A stretch of DNA of 31,062 nt from an uncultured Oscillibacter sp. (GCA_910586735.1 CAJUJW010000030.1:1-31062); one strand, 5' to 3'. Positions 1 to 7,947 are shown, counted from the first letter of the stretch. Made by a program: numbers and translations. The notes: a model not told the origin generated them from the sequence alone.

Positions 1-946
1 CCAGGCGGCTGAGGCGGCGGCTCTCCCCGGAGATGATCTGGAGGTACTGCTTTTCGTTCTCCGGCGGGACGGCCCCGTCCAGAATGGCGTCAGTGTACCC
101 GGCGATGGTGGTCATGGGGGTTTTCAGCTCGTGGGAGATGTTGGCGATGAACTCCCGGCGCTGCCGCTCCGTCTGCTGGAGGGACTCCGCCATGGCGTTG
201 AAGGAGGCCGCCAGCTCCCCTACCTCGTCATTTCGCCCGTAGTCGTTCATGCGGATGTCAAAGTCCCCCTCGGCGTAGCGCCGGGTGGCCTCCACCATCT
301 CCCGGATGGGCTTCACCTGCCGCATGGCGGTGACGGAGGAGGCCATGAAGGCGATCATCAGGACCACGAAGGCCGTCATGAAAAAGAGGCCGATGAACCC
401 CTGCCACATGGAGTCCAGAGAGGCCATGGTGGACACGGCGATGACCTCGCCCACCCGCTCAAAGGTCACGGGGTTCACGGCGGCCACGCCCACGGAGAAC
501 CGCTTCTGGGGGTAGAGCCCCCCGAAGTCGTCCCGCCAGGAGGCGCTGCCCCGCTCCATGATCCTCGCCGTCCGCTCGGCGGGGACGGTGATGGTCTTCC
601 CGCTGAGGGTCTCGTCGGTGGAGAGAAGGACGTGGCCCTCCGTGTCGCAGATCATGAAGTGTACGTCGGAGACGATGGCGGCGAAGCTGGCCAGGCGCTG
701 GAAGTCCAGGTCGTCCTGGAGATCCTCCATGTCCAGATAGCGCCCGCTCTCCAGATAGCTGAGGGAGAGCTGGCTCATGACCTGGGCCTTGGAGGCGATC
801 TCCTGGCCCTGCTGGTTCCGGGCGTAGTTATAGCTCAGGCAGAAGAAGGACACGCCCAGAAGGCACAATGTCAAAAGCACCATGCCCGCGGTGACGAAGA
901 GCTGCCGCCAGTAGAGGCCCTGGGTCCGCTCCTGAAAGCGCCTCAT
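1..946 (-). CDS. Sensor histidine kinase, N-terminal 315 residues (cut by window edge)
   Basis: Membrane sensor kinase of a two-component pair, partner of the response regulator just upstream. Reading leftward, the protein has a cytoplasmic start, a first membrane segment at about residues 15-38, an extracytoplasmic sensor region of about 145 residues, a second membrane segment at about 183-205, a HAMP linker at about 206-258 and the start of the dimerisation/phospho-acceptor domain. The H-box reads ISHELKTPMTT, with the phosphorylated His at residue 272. The ATP-binding domain lies beyond the left edge, so completeness cannot be judged. The start ATG overlaps the regulator's stop by 4 bases (ATGA), which implies one transcript and coupled translation. 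The sensed signal is unknown; the sensor region has no motif I recognise. Confidence 0.93.
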   Translation of the reverse strand, partial: MRRFQERTQGLYWRQLFVTAGMVLLTLCLLGVSFFCLSYNYARNQQGQEIASKAQVMSQLSLSYLESGRYLDMEDLQDDLDFQRLASFAAIVSDVHFMICDTEGHVLLSTDETLSGKTITVPAERTARIMERGSASWRDDFGGLYPQKRFSVGVAAVNPVTFERVGEVIAVSTMASLDSMWQGFIGLFFMTAFVVLMIAFMASSVTAMRQVKPIREMVEATRRYAEGDFDIRMNDYGRNDEVGELAASFNAMAESLQQTERQRREFIANISHELKTPMTTIAGYTDAILDGAVPPENEKQYLQIISGESRRLSRL

Positions 947-1641
947 GTCTCCGCCTTCTCCGTAATCAGCTCGAATTTATAGCCCACGCCCCACACGGTT
1001 TTCAGGGCCCACTTGTCGCTGACGCCCTCCACCTTCTCCCGCAGGCGCTTGATGTGTACGTCCACCGTCCGGCTGTCCCCGAAGTAGTCAAAGCCCCAGA
1101 CCTCGTCCAGAAGCTGGTTCCGGGTGTAGACCCGGTTGGGGGTGGAGGCCAGGTGATAGAGGAGCTCCAGCTCTTTGGGCGGGGTGTCGATCTTCTTCCC
1201 GTCCACGATGAGCTCGTAGGAGTCCAGGTTGATAACCAGCTTGTCGAAGGTCAGCTTTTTGCTTGTGTCGTTGGGAATCTCCGTCCGGCGGAGGACGGCG
1301 TTGATCCGGGCGATGAGCTCCTTCATCTCGAAGGGCTTGACAATATAGTCGTCCGCCCCCATCTCCAGGCCCTGGATGCGATCGAAGACCTCGCTCTTGG
1401 CGGTGAGCATGATAATGGGCACCTGGGAGGTCTCCCGGATCTTGGCGCAGACGGCCCAGCCGTCCATAACGGGCAGCATGATGTCCAGGAGAATCAGGTC
1501 CGGCGCGGCCTTCTGGAACTCCTCGATGGCCTTGCCCCCGTCCCCGGCGGTGCGCACGTCAAAGCCTTCCTTCACCAGGTACATGTGGATGAGATCGGAG
1601 ATGTTGCGGTCGTCCTCGACCACCAAGATGTTACGTCCCAT
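943..1641 (-). CDS. OmpR/PhoB-family response regulator
   Basis: DNA-binding response regulator of 232 residues, the usual family length. The receiver domain occupies about residues 4-118. It has the acidic pair near residues 10-11, the phospho-acceptor Asp53 in LLDIMLPVMDGW, the conserved Thr in MLTAK and Lys in IVKPF. A winged-helix domain covers about 130-227 and ends with the family-typical VWGVGYKFE. Phosphorylation by the kinase encoded immediately downstream should switch DNA binding; its targets cannot be told from here. The ATG is preceded by GGAGG seven bases upstream. That Shine-Dalgarno site touches the base of a 17-bp hairpin (see 1652-1687), so leader structure may influence translation. 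Confidence 0.96.
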   Translation of the reverse strand: MGRNILVVEDDRNISDLIHMYLVKEGFDVRTAGDGGKAIEEFQKAAPDLILLDIMLPVMDGWAVCAKIRETSQVPIIMLTAKSEVFDRIQGLEMGADDYIVKPFEMKELIARINAVLRRTEIPNDTSKKLTFDKLVINLDSYELIVDGKKIDTPPKELELLYHLASTPNRVYTRNQLLDEVWGFDYFGDSRTVDVHIKRLREKVEGVSDKWALKTVWGVGYKFELITEKAET

Positions 1642-1651
1642 AGCATGTCCT

Positions 1652-1687
1652 CCCAGCCTGCCGGAAACGGGTTTCCGGCAGGCTGGG
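1652..1687 (-). promoter_or_regulatory. 17-bp perfect hairpin next to the response-regulator ribosome site
   Basis: Bases 1652-1668 are the exact reverse complement of 1671-1687, with only GG between them. In the leftward transcript this forms a very strong stem in the 5' leader. Its base shares the GGG of the GGGAGGA ribosome-binding site of the response regulator. There is no U-run after it in the reading direction, so it is not a classical terminator. It could be a translational control element or a copy of a dispersed palindromic repeat. Confidence 0.75.
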
Positions 1688-1688
1688 C

Positions 1689-1713
1689 AAGTTTTTCACT
1701 CCGTGAAAAACTT
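1689..1713. repeat. Second perfect hairpin (11-bp stem) in the same leader
   Basis: Bases 1689-1699 pair exactly with 1703-1713 around the loop TCC. It sits one base away from the 17-bp hairpin, so the leader carries two tandem stems. The arm (AAGTTTTTCAC) is AT-rich, unlike the neighbouring stem. The pair may be a mobile palindromic unit rather than a native regulator. Confidence 0.7.
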
Positions 1714-1820
1714 AAGATTGAAAGGAAAAACACCCCTCCTGGGTTTCTTTCCAACCATCTTCCTTCCCGCCGGTCAGCACGGTCCCGTCTTAGGCAGTTT
1801 TTCTAAAGATTCTAAAATTT

Positions 1821-1850
1821 ATTATACCCGCTTCCAGGCGGGGGTGTTGA
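1821..1850 (-). promoter_or_regulatory. Putative sigma-A promoter of the two-component operon
   Basis: On the minus strand a perfect TATAAT lies at 1826-1821. A weak -35 (TCAACA, 1850-1845) is spaced by 18 bases. It would give a leader of about 170 bases containing both hairpins before the response-regulator start. The -10 is strong and the -35 poor. Confidence 0.5.
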
Positions 1851-1873
1851 ATTTTCTGTGAATTTCCAGGGGC

Positions 1874-3022
1874 TCAGCCCAGGCCCACCTCGGTGTAGGC
1901 CACGCACTTGCCCCCCGCCTCCCTGGCGGAGGAGAGGAAGGCCCGCAGCCCCGTGGCGCTGGCGCCGGTTCCCAGCCACACGGCGGCGTTCCCCCGCCGC
2001 CCGGCCAGCCTCTGGATCAGCTCCTGCGCGCCGGAGGCGCCCCGCAGGGCGTGTCCGCTTCGGTCCACCTCGGGCCGGAGGCAGCGGAAGCCCGCCGCCT
2101 CGGCCTCCTGGAGGGTCTGGGGCCCGCCGCCCTGGATATAGGCCAGCCGGGTCTTGCCGCAGGTGGCCCGGAAGAGGGCGGCGTTTCCCGCCTCCAGCTG
2201 CTCGGCCACGGTCCGCGTCCGGTCCCCGGCGTCCGCCAGGATGCCCACGCTCAGCCCCATGGCGGCGAGGCGGCGGAGGGCGCTTCCCTGCTGCTCCATC
2301 TCCTCCGGCGTGAAGAAGAAGGCAGCCGCGGAGTCGTAGCTGGCCAAAGCGTCCGCCAAAACGGCGGCGTCGCCCCCGCCCTGGAGGCACAGGGCGATCC
2401 GCTTCCCCTCCAGGCCCCCCTGGGTCTCTGGGGCCGAGTCGGGCTGCCCGCCCCCGCCGGGGATCCCGCCCTCCGGCCCGGCCTCCTCCTTGGCCCGGGC
2501 GTAGTCGGCGTAGACGGAGTTCAGGGCGTACTGGGCGGCGGAGGCGTAGAGCTTGTCCGAGACGCCGTAGTTGGGCTGGCGGAGCCAGACCATGCTGCCG
2601 TGCTCCACCTCGATGACGGAGTACAGCAGGTCGAAGTACCGGGAGACGGTGCTGGCGGGGACGAAAATCGTCCCGTTCCGCTGGATGGCCCCGGGGTAGT
2701 AGGCGGTGCCGTCGTTGTCCAGGGCGCAGTTGTCCGAGAGGTTGTAGGTCAGGGATTTTCTGACGCTGTACAGGGTCATCCACTCCTGGCCCCCGTCCAG
2801 CACCTGGGAGACCCCCAGGGCCTCCCGGCCCTTGCCGGTGAAGATGGAGCTGGGGATGTAGACGTAGCCGCCGCTCCAGAAGGGCATGGTGTTGTCGGAC
2901 AGGGGGAGGATATAGCTGCCTGCGGCGGTGAAATACACCCGTTCCGCCGCCCGGGCGGGGGGGAGGGACAGCTGGAACACCAGCAGCAGGCTTAAAAGCA
3001 GCGCCGCCGCGCGACGTTTCAT
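1874..3022 (-). CDS. Secreted protein: copper-amine-oxidase-N-like domain plus degenerate NodB (polysaccharide deacetylase-like) domain
   Basis: Exported protein of 382 residues. A signal peptide covers residues 1-25 (MKRR, hydrophobic core, then ARA-A). Residues about 27-155 resemble the 'stalk' domain of copper amine oxidase N-terminal proteins, with the repeated IFVPASTVSRYF type pattern and no enzyme motif. A Gly/Pro-rich linker spans about 182-205. Residues about 206-380 have the outline of a NodB deacetylase barrel: ALCLQGGG where the active family has LTFDDGP, then AFFFTPEEM where it has ATFFVTG. The metal and base residues are gone (Gln214-Gly215 replace the two Asp, and no His motif is present). 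It is therefore probably a non-catalytic wall-binding protein. A GGAGGGAC ribosome site precedes the ATG. Confidence 0.6.
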   Translation of the reverse strand: MKRRAAALLLSLLLVFQLSLPPARAAERVYFTAAGSYILPLSDNTMPFWSGGYVYIPSSIFTGKGREALGVSQVLDGGQEWMTLYSVRKSLTYNLSDNCALDNDGTAYYPGAIQRNGTIFVPASTVSRYFDLLYSVIEVEHGSMVWLRQPNYGVSDKLYASAAQYALNSVYADYARAKEEAGPEGGIPGGGGQPDSAPETQGGLEGKRIALCLQGGGDAAVLADALASYDSAAAFFFTPEEMEQQGSALRRLAAMGLSVGILADAGDRTRTVAEQLEAGNAALFRATCGKTRLAYIQGGGPQTLQEAEAAGFRCLRPEVDRSGHALRGASGAQELIQRLAGRRGNAAVWLGTGASATGLRAFLSSAREAGGKCVAYTEVGLG

Positions 3023-3146
3023 AGGCTGTCCCTCCTTTGTGAAATCTGTTGAAAACCAGTATATTTTATCATACCCGGCGGGGTTTTGTAAATAGCGGTT
3101 TTTGGCTGGGGAGTGTCCATCCGCGCATTTTACAAAGAGGACGCCT

Positions 3147-3231
3147 TGTAGGGGCGGACCTATGTGTCCGCCCTTCTACAGGGACTGCCGGGGCTTGGGG
3201 AGAAGGGCGGACACGCAGGTCCGCCCCTACA
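3147..3231. repeat. Intergenic inverted repeat, 31-base arms
   Basis: Bases 3147-3177 and 3201-3231 are inverted copies matching at 29 of 31 positions, separated by 23 bases. The arms begin TGTAGGGGCGGACC and end with the same pattern inverted. The element fills the gap (3023-3328) between the 3' end of spoIID and the start of the preceding secreted-protein gene. It looks like a small non-coding palindromic or MITE-like repeat. As RNA it would form a long stem that could end or protect spoIID transcripts. No ORF of substance lies inside. Confidence 0.8.
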
Positions 3232-3233
3232 TT

Positions 3234-3276
3234 CATTGTCCATTGTCAATTATCCATTATCAATTTATCAATTTCC
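3234..3276. repeat. Heptanucleotide tandem repeat array A
   Basis: Six consecutive units of the form (C/A)ATT(G/A)TC: CATTGTC at 3234 and 3241, AATTATC at 3248, CATTATC at 3255, an 8-base variant at 3262 and a decayed unit at 3270. It directly abuts the inverted repeat at 3147-3231. The same heptamer family recurs at 23513-23609 inside the arc operon, so this is a dispersed repeat of the genome and not chance sequence. Confidence 0.8.
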
Positions 3277-3328
3277 ATCATGAAATCTCCCAACAGGACA
3301 CTCCCTTTTGGCCTGTCCCGCCCCGGCC

Positions 3329-4384
3329 TCAGCCGCCCCCGGCCGCGTAGGGCTCCACGGTCACGCCGGTGTAATAGTGGGTCAGAATCTCCCGGTAGTC
3401 CGCCCCCGCCTCCGCCATGGCGTTGGCCCCGTACTGGCTCAGGCCCACGCCGTGGCCGTAGCCCGTGACGAAGAAGACCATCTTCCCCTCCTGGATTTCC
3501 CAGGCAAAGCAGGCGGACCGCAGGCCCAGGGCAGACCGGACCTGGGTCCCCTTCGCCGTCACGCCGCCCACCTGTACCGATTCGACGTTCCCCGCCCCGT
3601 CGGCGGCGGCGTTTTTCAGCCAGCCCTCCATGCCCCCGGAGAGGTCCGCCGCCGGGAAGGCGGCCTGGAGCTTAGCGCGCAGCTCCTCCTCCGTGAACTC
3701 CGCCCGGCTGTAGTAGTTGGGCACCCGGTCCCCTGTCTCCGGGGAGCTGACGGCCTGGAGGTAGGGCAGGTCGTTCACCCAGACCTCCCCCGCCGCCCGG
3801 GTCATCCCCGCCGAGGAGGAGTGAAACGCCGCCAGGATGGGCACGCCGCCGTAGAGGGCGGTCTCCCCGTCGGTCTCCCGCACCGCCGCCTCCACCTTGG
3901 CCTCATAGGCGTCCGCGTTCTCCCCCCATTTGGCCCGGGCGGCCTCCTCCCCCGCGTAGGCCTGGCAGCAGGTCTGGTCGGTGCAGATGTCGGCGGTCTC
4001 CCCGTGGTTCCCCCCGCTCTGGAGCTTGTACAGCGTATAGGTCCGGGCTGACACCGCCTGGGCCTTCAGGGCCTCGGTCTGAAAGGAGGCGGGCATCTCC
4101 CCCCGGACCACCCCCGTCAGATAAGTCCCCAGGTCCATCTCCAGCACCCGCTCCCCGTCCAGCACCCGCAGGGTCCTGGAGGCGTCCAGGCCCCCGGAAA
4201 CCGGAGGCGGCGGCGGGGACTCCGCTTCCGGCCCCGTCTCGTCCGCCGGGTCCTCCCGCCCAAAGAGGGCCGAGCGGAAGGGGGCCACCACGGCCAGGGG
4301 CAGGAGAAACAGCGCCAGCATCAAAGCGGCCGACACGGCGATGGACTGGCTGACCTGGCCGCTTGGCCGGTTTTTTTGTCTCAT
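3329..4384 (-). CDS. spoIID: Stage II sporulation protein D, SpoIID (peptidoglycan lytic transglycosylase)
   Basis: SpoIID cuts glycan strands during engulfment, working with SpoIIP (also in this window) and SpoIIM on the mother-cell membrane. The chosen start gives 351 residues: an ATG at 4384 preceded by AGGAGGAAGCC; an upstream ATG at 4504 has no such site. One membrane anchor lies at about residues 16-36, then a Pro-rich stretch, then the SpoIID domain from about 70 to the end. Visible signatures are GEMPASFQTEALKAQAVSAR, with the catalytic Glu at 96, FHSSSAGMT near residue 187, and GHGVGLSQYGA near the C terminus. Cys134, Cys139, Cys140 and His127 lie in the loop that carries zinc in clostridial SpoIID (family knowledge; exact ligands inferred). 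The gene stands alone. Confidence 0.96.
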   Translation of the reverse strand: MRQKNRPSGQVSQSIAVSAALMLALFLLPLAVVAPFRSALFGREDPADETGPEAESPPPPPVSGGLDASRTLRVLDGERVLEMDLGTYLTGVVRGEMPASFQTEALKAQAVSARTYTLYKLQSGGNHGETADICTDQTCCQAYAGEEAARAKWGENADAYEAKVEAAVRETDGETALYGGVPILAAFHSSSAGMTRAAGEVWVNDLPYLQAVSSPETGDRVPNYYSRAEFTEEELRAKLQAAFPAADLSGGMEGWLKNAAADGAGNVESVQVGGVTAKGTQVRSALGLRSACFAWEIQEGKMVFFVTGYGHGVGLSQYGANAMAEAGADYREILTHYYTGVTVEPYAAGGG

Positions 4385-4589
4385 AGAGGCTTCCTCCTTT
4401 GTAGCGGGACGGGGTGGTATCTTCCACTCTATGCGCCGAGCCCCCGAAACATGCCCGCCGGAGGCCCCGTCGGCCCGCCCCGGAGAAGATGGGCGGGATT
4501 TCAATAAAATTAAAATATAGTATGCGCCAAAGCCGGACAGGCTATCGACAAATTTCCCGCCGTTTTTTATGAGGCCGCAAAAAAGGGGC

Positions 4590-4618
4590 TTGCATCTGCC
4601 CGGCGGATTCGCTATACT
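4590..4618 (+). promoter_or_regulatory. Sigma-A promoter of the aminotransferase operon
   Basis: TTGCAT at 4590-4595, a 17-base spacer and TATACT at 4613-4618 form a good vegetative promoter. It lies about 68 bases before the aminotransferase start. The region between it and the spoIID start (4385-4589) holds no other gene that I can see. Confidence 0.8.
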
Positions 4619-4685
4619 ATAGCACTGCAGCGAACACTACCGCGCCGCGGTAATTTTTAGAACTCCTGACAGAAAGGATCTTTTT

Positions 4686-5960
4686 ATGAAGCCTTACGCC
4701 CTTCTCTCCCCCGAGGAACGCAAAGAGGAATACGCCCGCCTGCAAGCCGAATACAACGCCCTGAAAGCCAAGGGACTGCACTTGAACATGGCCCGGGGCA
4801 AGCCCGGAACACAGCAGCTGGACATGGTCAGCGATATCTTCCACCTGATGCACAAGCCGGAGGACTTTTTCTCCGACGGCATCGACGTGCGCAACTACGG
4901 CGAGATGGCCGGCATCCCCGCCGCCCGGCGGCTCTTCGCGGAAATTCTGGACTGCAAGCCGGAACAGGTCTTCGTGGGCGGCAACGCCAGCCTCCAGCTG
5001 ATGTTCACCACCATCAGCACCGCCTATACCCACGGCATGCTCCACAGCCCCCGGCCCTGGTGCAGGGAGGAGAAGGTGAAGTGGCTCTGCCCCTCCCCCG
5101 GCTATGACCGGCATTTCAGAATCACGGAGGCTTTCGGCTTCGAGCTGATCACCATCCCCATGACGGACAGCGGCCCCGACATGGACGCCGTGGAGGAGGC
5201 GGTAAAGGACCCCGCCGTCAAGGGCATCTGGTGCGTGCCCAAATACTCCAACCCCGACGGCATCATCTACTCGGAGGAGACCCTCCGCCGCTTCGCGGCC
5301 CTGTCCCCCGCCGCGCCGGACTTCATCATCATGTGGGATAACGCCTACTGCATCCACGAGCTGGAGGGGGACTACGTGCCCTTCCCGGACATCCTGTCTC
5401 TCTGCGCCGGGGCCGGGCGCCCCGACATGGTTTTCGAGTTCGCCTCCACCTCCAAAATCACCTTCCCCGGCGCGGGCATCAGCTGCTTTGCCTGCTCCGA
5501 GGACAATCTGGCCTATATGGAAAAGCTCCTCTCCATCCAGATCATCAGCTTTGACAAGGTGAACCAGCAGCGCCACGTCCTCTACCTCAAGAACAAGGCC
5601 CACACCCTGGAGCTGATGAAAAAACACACCGACATCCTGGGCCCCAGGTTCCGCTGCGTGGTGGACGCCCTGGAGCAGAAGATCGGCCCCCTGGGCATCG
5701 GCGCCTGGCGGCGGCCCACCGGCGGCTACTTCGTGTCCTTCAACGCCATGCCCGGCACCGCCAAGCGGGCCCTGGCCCTGTGCGGCGAGGCGGGCATCAC
5801 CATGACCGGCGCCGGGGCCACCTTCCCCTACGGCAGGGACCCCCAGGACAGCAACATCCGCATCGCCCCCTCCCTGCCCCCCGTGGAGGAGCTGCGGCAG
5901 GCCATGGAGGTCTTCTGCGTCTGCGTGAAGATGGCCGCCTTGGAGAAACTGGGCATATGA
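4686..5960 (+). CDS. Class Ic aspartate aminotransferase (AspT-like, PLP-dependent)
   Basis: Cytoplasmic PLP enzyme of 424 residues that should exchange the amino group between aspartate/oxaloacetate and glutamate/2-oxoglutarate. The pattern along the protein follows the Corynebacterium AspT type (class Ic): NMARGKPGTQQLD near 34, DVRNYG near 67, VKWLCPSPGYDRHF near 131, SNPDG near 188, MWDNAYCIHEL near 216, the PLP-binding Lys257 in STSKITFPGAG, and RIAPSLPPVEEL near the C terminus. Length and motifs are complete. The ATG has an AGAAAGGAT ribosome site. Its stop overlaps the start of the radical SAM gene (ATGA), so the two are cotranscribed. The family assignment is strong; the amino-acid preference is inferred. 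Confidence 0.9.
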   Translation: MKPYALLSPEERKEEYARLQAEYNALKAKGLHLNMARGKPGTQQLDMVSDIFHLMHKPEDFFSDGIDVRNYGEMAGIPAARRLFAEILDCKPEQVFVGGNASLQLMFTTISTAYTHGMLHSPRPWCREEKVKWLCPSPGYDRHFRITEAFGFELITIPMTDSGPDMDAVEEAVKDPAVKGIWCVPKYSNPDGIIYSEETLRRFAALSPAAPDFIIMWDNAYCIHELEGDYVPFPDILSLCAGAGRPDMVFEFASTSKITFPGAGISCFACSEDNLAYMEKLLSIQIISFDKVNQQRHVLYLKNKAHTLELMKKHTDILGPRFRCVVDALEQKIGPLGIGAWRRPTGGYFVSFNAMPGTAKRALALCGEAGITMTGAGATFPYGRDPQDSNIRIAPSLPPVEELRQAMEVFCVCVKMAALEKLGI

Positions 5961-6826
5961 GATACTACGGCAGCGTGTACCGCCCGCCCTCCGAGGCCCG
6001 GAGTCTCATCGTCCAGGTGACTTACGGGTGCAGCCACAACACCTGCGCCTTTTGCAGCATGTACAAGGAAAAGCGCTTTGCCGTCCGGCCCCTGGAGGAG
6101 GTGCTGGAGGACTTCCGCGCCGCCAGAGAGGTCTACCGCTATGTGGAAAAGGTCTTCCTGGCCGACGGGGACGCCCTGGTCCGCAAAGCCTCCGAGCTGT
6201 ACGTCATCCTGGACACGGTCCGGGAGCTGTTCCCGGAGTGCCGCCAGATCACCAGCTACGCCTCCCCCGCCTCCATCCGCGTCCGCACCGAGGAGGAGCT
6301 GCGGACCCTCCGGGAAAAGGGCCTGAGCATGGTTTACATGGGCCTGGAGTCCGGCAGCGACGAGGTGCTGTCCCTCATGCGCAAGGGCCACCCGGCGGCG
6401 GAGATCATCGAGATGGGGCAGAAGGTGCGGAGTTGCGGCATCGCTCTCTCGGTGACGGCCATCACCGGCCTGGGCGGGCCGGACCTGCTGGAGCGCCACG
6501 CCCTGGACACCGCCGCCGCCTTCAACGCCATGAACCCCGAGTATATCGGCATGCTGACGCTGATGGTGGAGCCGGGAACGCCTCTGTACGACTGGGTACA
6601 GGATGGGGATTTCCAGCTCCTCACCCAGCCCCAGGTGCTGGAGGAGACCCGCCTCCTGGTGGAGCACCTGGACAGCCCCGGCAGCGTCTTCCGCATGAAC
6701 CACGCCAGCAACTACCTGGTTCTCCGGGGGACGCTGAACGAAGACAGGGACGCCATGCTGCGGGAAATCGACCGGGCCGAACACGACCTGAGCCGCCTCC
6801 GCCCCGAGTCCTGGCGGGGCCTGTAA
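5957..6826 (+). CDS. Radical SAM protein with a CX4CX2C cluster motif
   Basis: Radical SAM enzyme of 289 residues, product unknown. The [4Fe-4S] cluster motif is YGCSHNTCAFCSMY, with Cys25, Cys30 and Cys33. Four residues separate the first two cysteines, where the commonest form has three. The motif is followed by YKEKRF and an LLDTVR-like helix, then YMGLESGSDEVLSLM, the SAM-binding glycine/serine region shared with the B12-independent COG1032-type enzymes. No extra C-terminal cluster or TRAM domain is present. The start ATG overlaps the aminotransferase stop by 4 bases, so translation is probably coupled. The pairing with an aminotransferase gives no clear pathway. A strong terminator follows. 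Confidence 0.9.
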   Translation: MRYYGSVYRPPSEARSLIVQVTYGCSHNTCAFCSMYKEKRFAVRPLEEVLEDFRAAREVYRYVEKVFLADGDALVRKASELYVILDTVRELFPECRQITSYASPASIRVRTEEELRTLREKGLSMVYMGLESGSDEVLSLMRKGHPAAEIIEMGQKVRSCGIALSVTAITGLGGPDLLERHALDTAAAFNAMNPEYIGMLTLMVEPGTPLYDWVQDGDFQLLTQPQVLEETRLLVEHLDSPGSVFRMNHASNYLVLRGTLNEDRDAMLREIDRAEHDLSRLRPESWRGL

Positions 6827-6834
6827 ACGAAAAG

Positions 6835-6861
6835 AAGGACGCGCCTTGACGGCGCGTCCTT
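6835..6861. terminator. Bidirectional intrinsic terminator
   Basis: AAGGACGCGCC at 6835-6845 pairs exactly with 6851-6861 around a 5-base loop. It is flanked by A-rich sequence on the left and TTTTCG on the right. It lies between the converging radical SAM gene and lipoprotein gene and can serve both. Confidence 0.88.
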
Positions 6862-6878
6862 TTCGTATCTGTCCAGGC

Positions 6879-7445
6879 TCAGTCCAGGAACTGCGACGGG
6901 TCCCGCAGGGTCTCCGCCGTCTCCGCCGGGATGGTGACGGTGAAGGTCAGGAAATCCCCCAGGTCCACGTTCAGCAGGGAGGGCAGGTCCTCCAGAATCT
7001 CCATGGTCATTACGTCCTCCGACTCCGAGACGGTGAAGCGGCCCAGATTCTCATACTTCCGGTCCTCGGGCTTCTGCCCGGCTTTCAGAGTCTCCTGCTG
7101 GCAGTAGACGTAGCTGTAAGCGCCGTCGCCGGGGTCCTCGGCCATGCGGGTCTCCTGATGGCTGTCGGTGCTGAGGAGGTCATCCAGGGCCTTGACCTGT
7201 TCCGGGTCCGTGACGGTCCCCACCTCGTTGTCTTCGGCGTCCAGGACCTTCCAGCAGTGGTCCTTCCCGTCCTCGTCCTGGTCGTCCCAGAGGTTGTTCC
7301 AGGCGGCCTCAACGTCCTCCGCAGCCTCGTCCATGGAGTCCGCCCAGTCCTTCTGGAACTCCTCGTCTGTAGGGGAGGTTACGCTGCACCCCGCCAGCAG
7401 GGACACCGAAAGGGCCAGGGCGCAGAGTATCGCAAGTCGTTTCAT
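6879..7445 (-). CDS. Lipoprotein of unknown function
   Basis: A secreted lipoprotein of 188 residues. The N terminus is MKRLAILCALALSVSLLAGC, a lipoprotein signal with the lipidated Cys at residue 20. The rest is acidic and soluble (many Asp/Glu, no further membrane segment), with aromatic and beta-strand-like stretches in its second half. I do not recognise a family. Two adjacent ATG codons are possible starts (7448 and 7445); AAGGAG is better spaced from the second, which I chose. The mature protein would sit on the outer face of the membrane, anchored by the pathway that ends with Lgt (29450-30391). The next gene upstream is only 16 bases away, so the two may share a transcript. Confidence 0.8.
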   Translation of the reverse strand: MKRLAILCALALSVSLLAGCSVTSPTDEEFQKDWADSMDEAAEDVEAAWNNLWDDQDEDGKDHCWKVLDAEDNEVGTVTDPEQVKALDDLLSTDSHQETRMAEDPGDGAYSYVYCQQETLKAGQKPEDRKYENLGRFTVSESEDVMTMEILEDLPSLLNVDLGDFLTFTVTIPAETAETLRDPSQFLD

Positions 7446-7461
7446 CATGTACTCCTTATCA

Positions 7462-7947
7462 CTAAATCAGCAGGTTGAACAGACCCAAGGTGACGGCCGT
7501 GGTAATGGCCGCCGCGATGACCAGCCCCAGGAAGATGGCGGGCAGGGCGTGGCGCATGCGGATATCCAGCACGGAGGCCACCAGCGCCCCGGTCCAGGCC
7601 CCGGTGCCCGGCAGGGGAATGCCCACCAGGATTACCAGGCCCAAAAGCCGGTACTTCCGCACCAGGCGGCCCTTGAGGTGGGCCCGGCGCTCCAGCCAAG
7701 CAATTTTGGGCCCGAAGAACCGGGTGCCCCGCAGCCAGTTGGCCACCCGCCGCCCTAACACGATGATGAAGGGTGCGGGCACCAGGTTCCCGGCGACGGC
7801 GGCCGCGCAGGCCAGGGCCGGGGGCAGCCCCGCGGCGATTCCCGCCGGGATGCCCCCCCGCAGTTCAATCACCGGGACCATGGCCACCAGAAAGGTCATC
7901 AGCAGTTCGTGGGTTTGTGTTTCCAAAAAGGTCTCTGAGATCAGCAT
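7462..7947 (-). CDS. Small multidrug-export-family membrane protein (COG2426 type)
   Basis: Integral membrane protein of 161 residues with about four hydrophobic segments. It shows the two hallmark motifs of the 'putative small multidrug export' family: PVIELRGGIP at residues 25-34 and PLPGTGAWTG at 111-120. The second resembles the re-entrant loop glycine motif of the DedA/VTT group. A basic stretch of Arg/Lys/His lies between them (about 86-100). The family name is historical and transport of drugs has not been shown for most members, so the substrate here is unknown. It probably shares a transcript with the lipoprotein gene downstream. Confidence 0.88.
   Translation of the reverse strand: MLISETFLETQTHELLMTFLVAMVPVIELRGGIPAGIAAGLPPALACAAAVAGNLVPAPFIIVLGRRVANWLRGTRFFGPKIAWLERRAHLKGRLVRKYRLLGLVILVGIPLPGTGAWTGALVASVLDIRMRHALPAIFLGLVIAAAITTAVTLGLFNLLI

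Noticed and set aside
4505..4560. Possible sigma-E promoter for spoIID (minus-strand CATACTAT at 4524-4517)
   Set aside because: The -10 fits well but no -35 element stands at the proper distance, so I did not list it as a feature although sigma-E control is expected for this gene.
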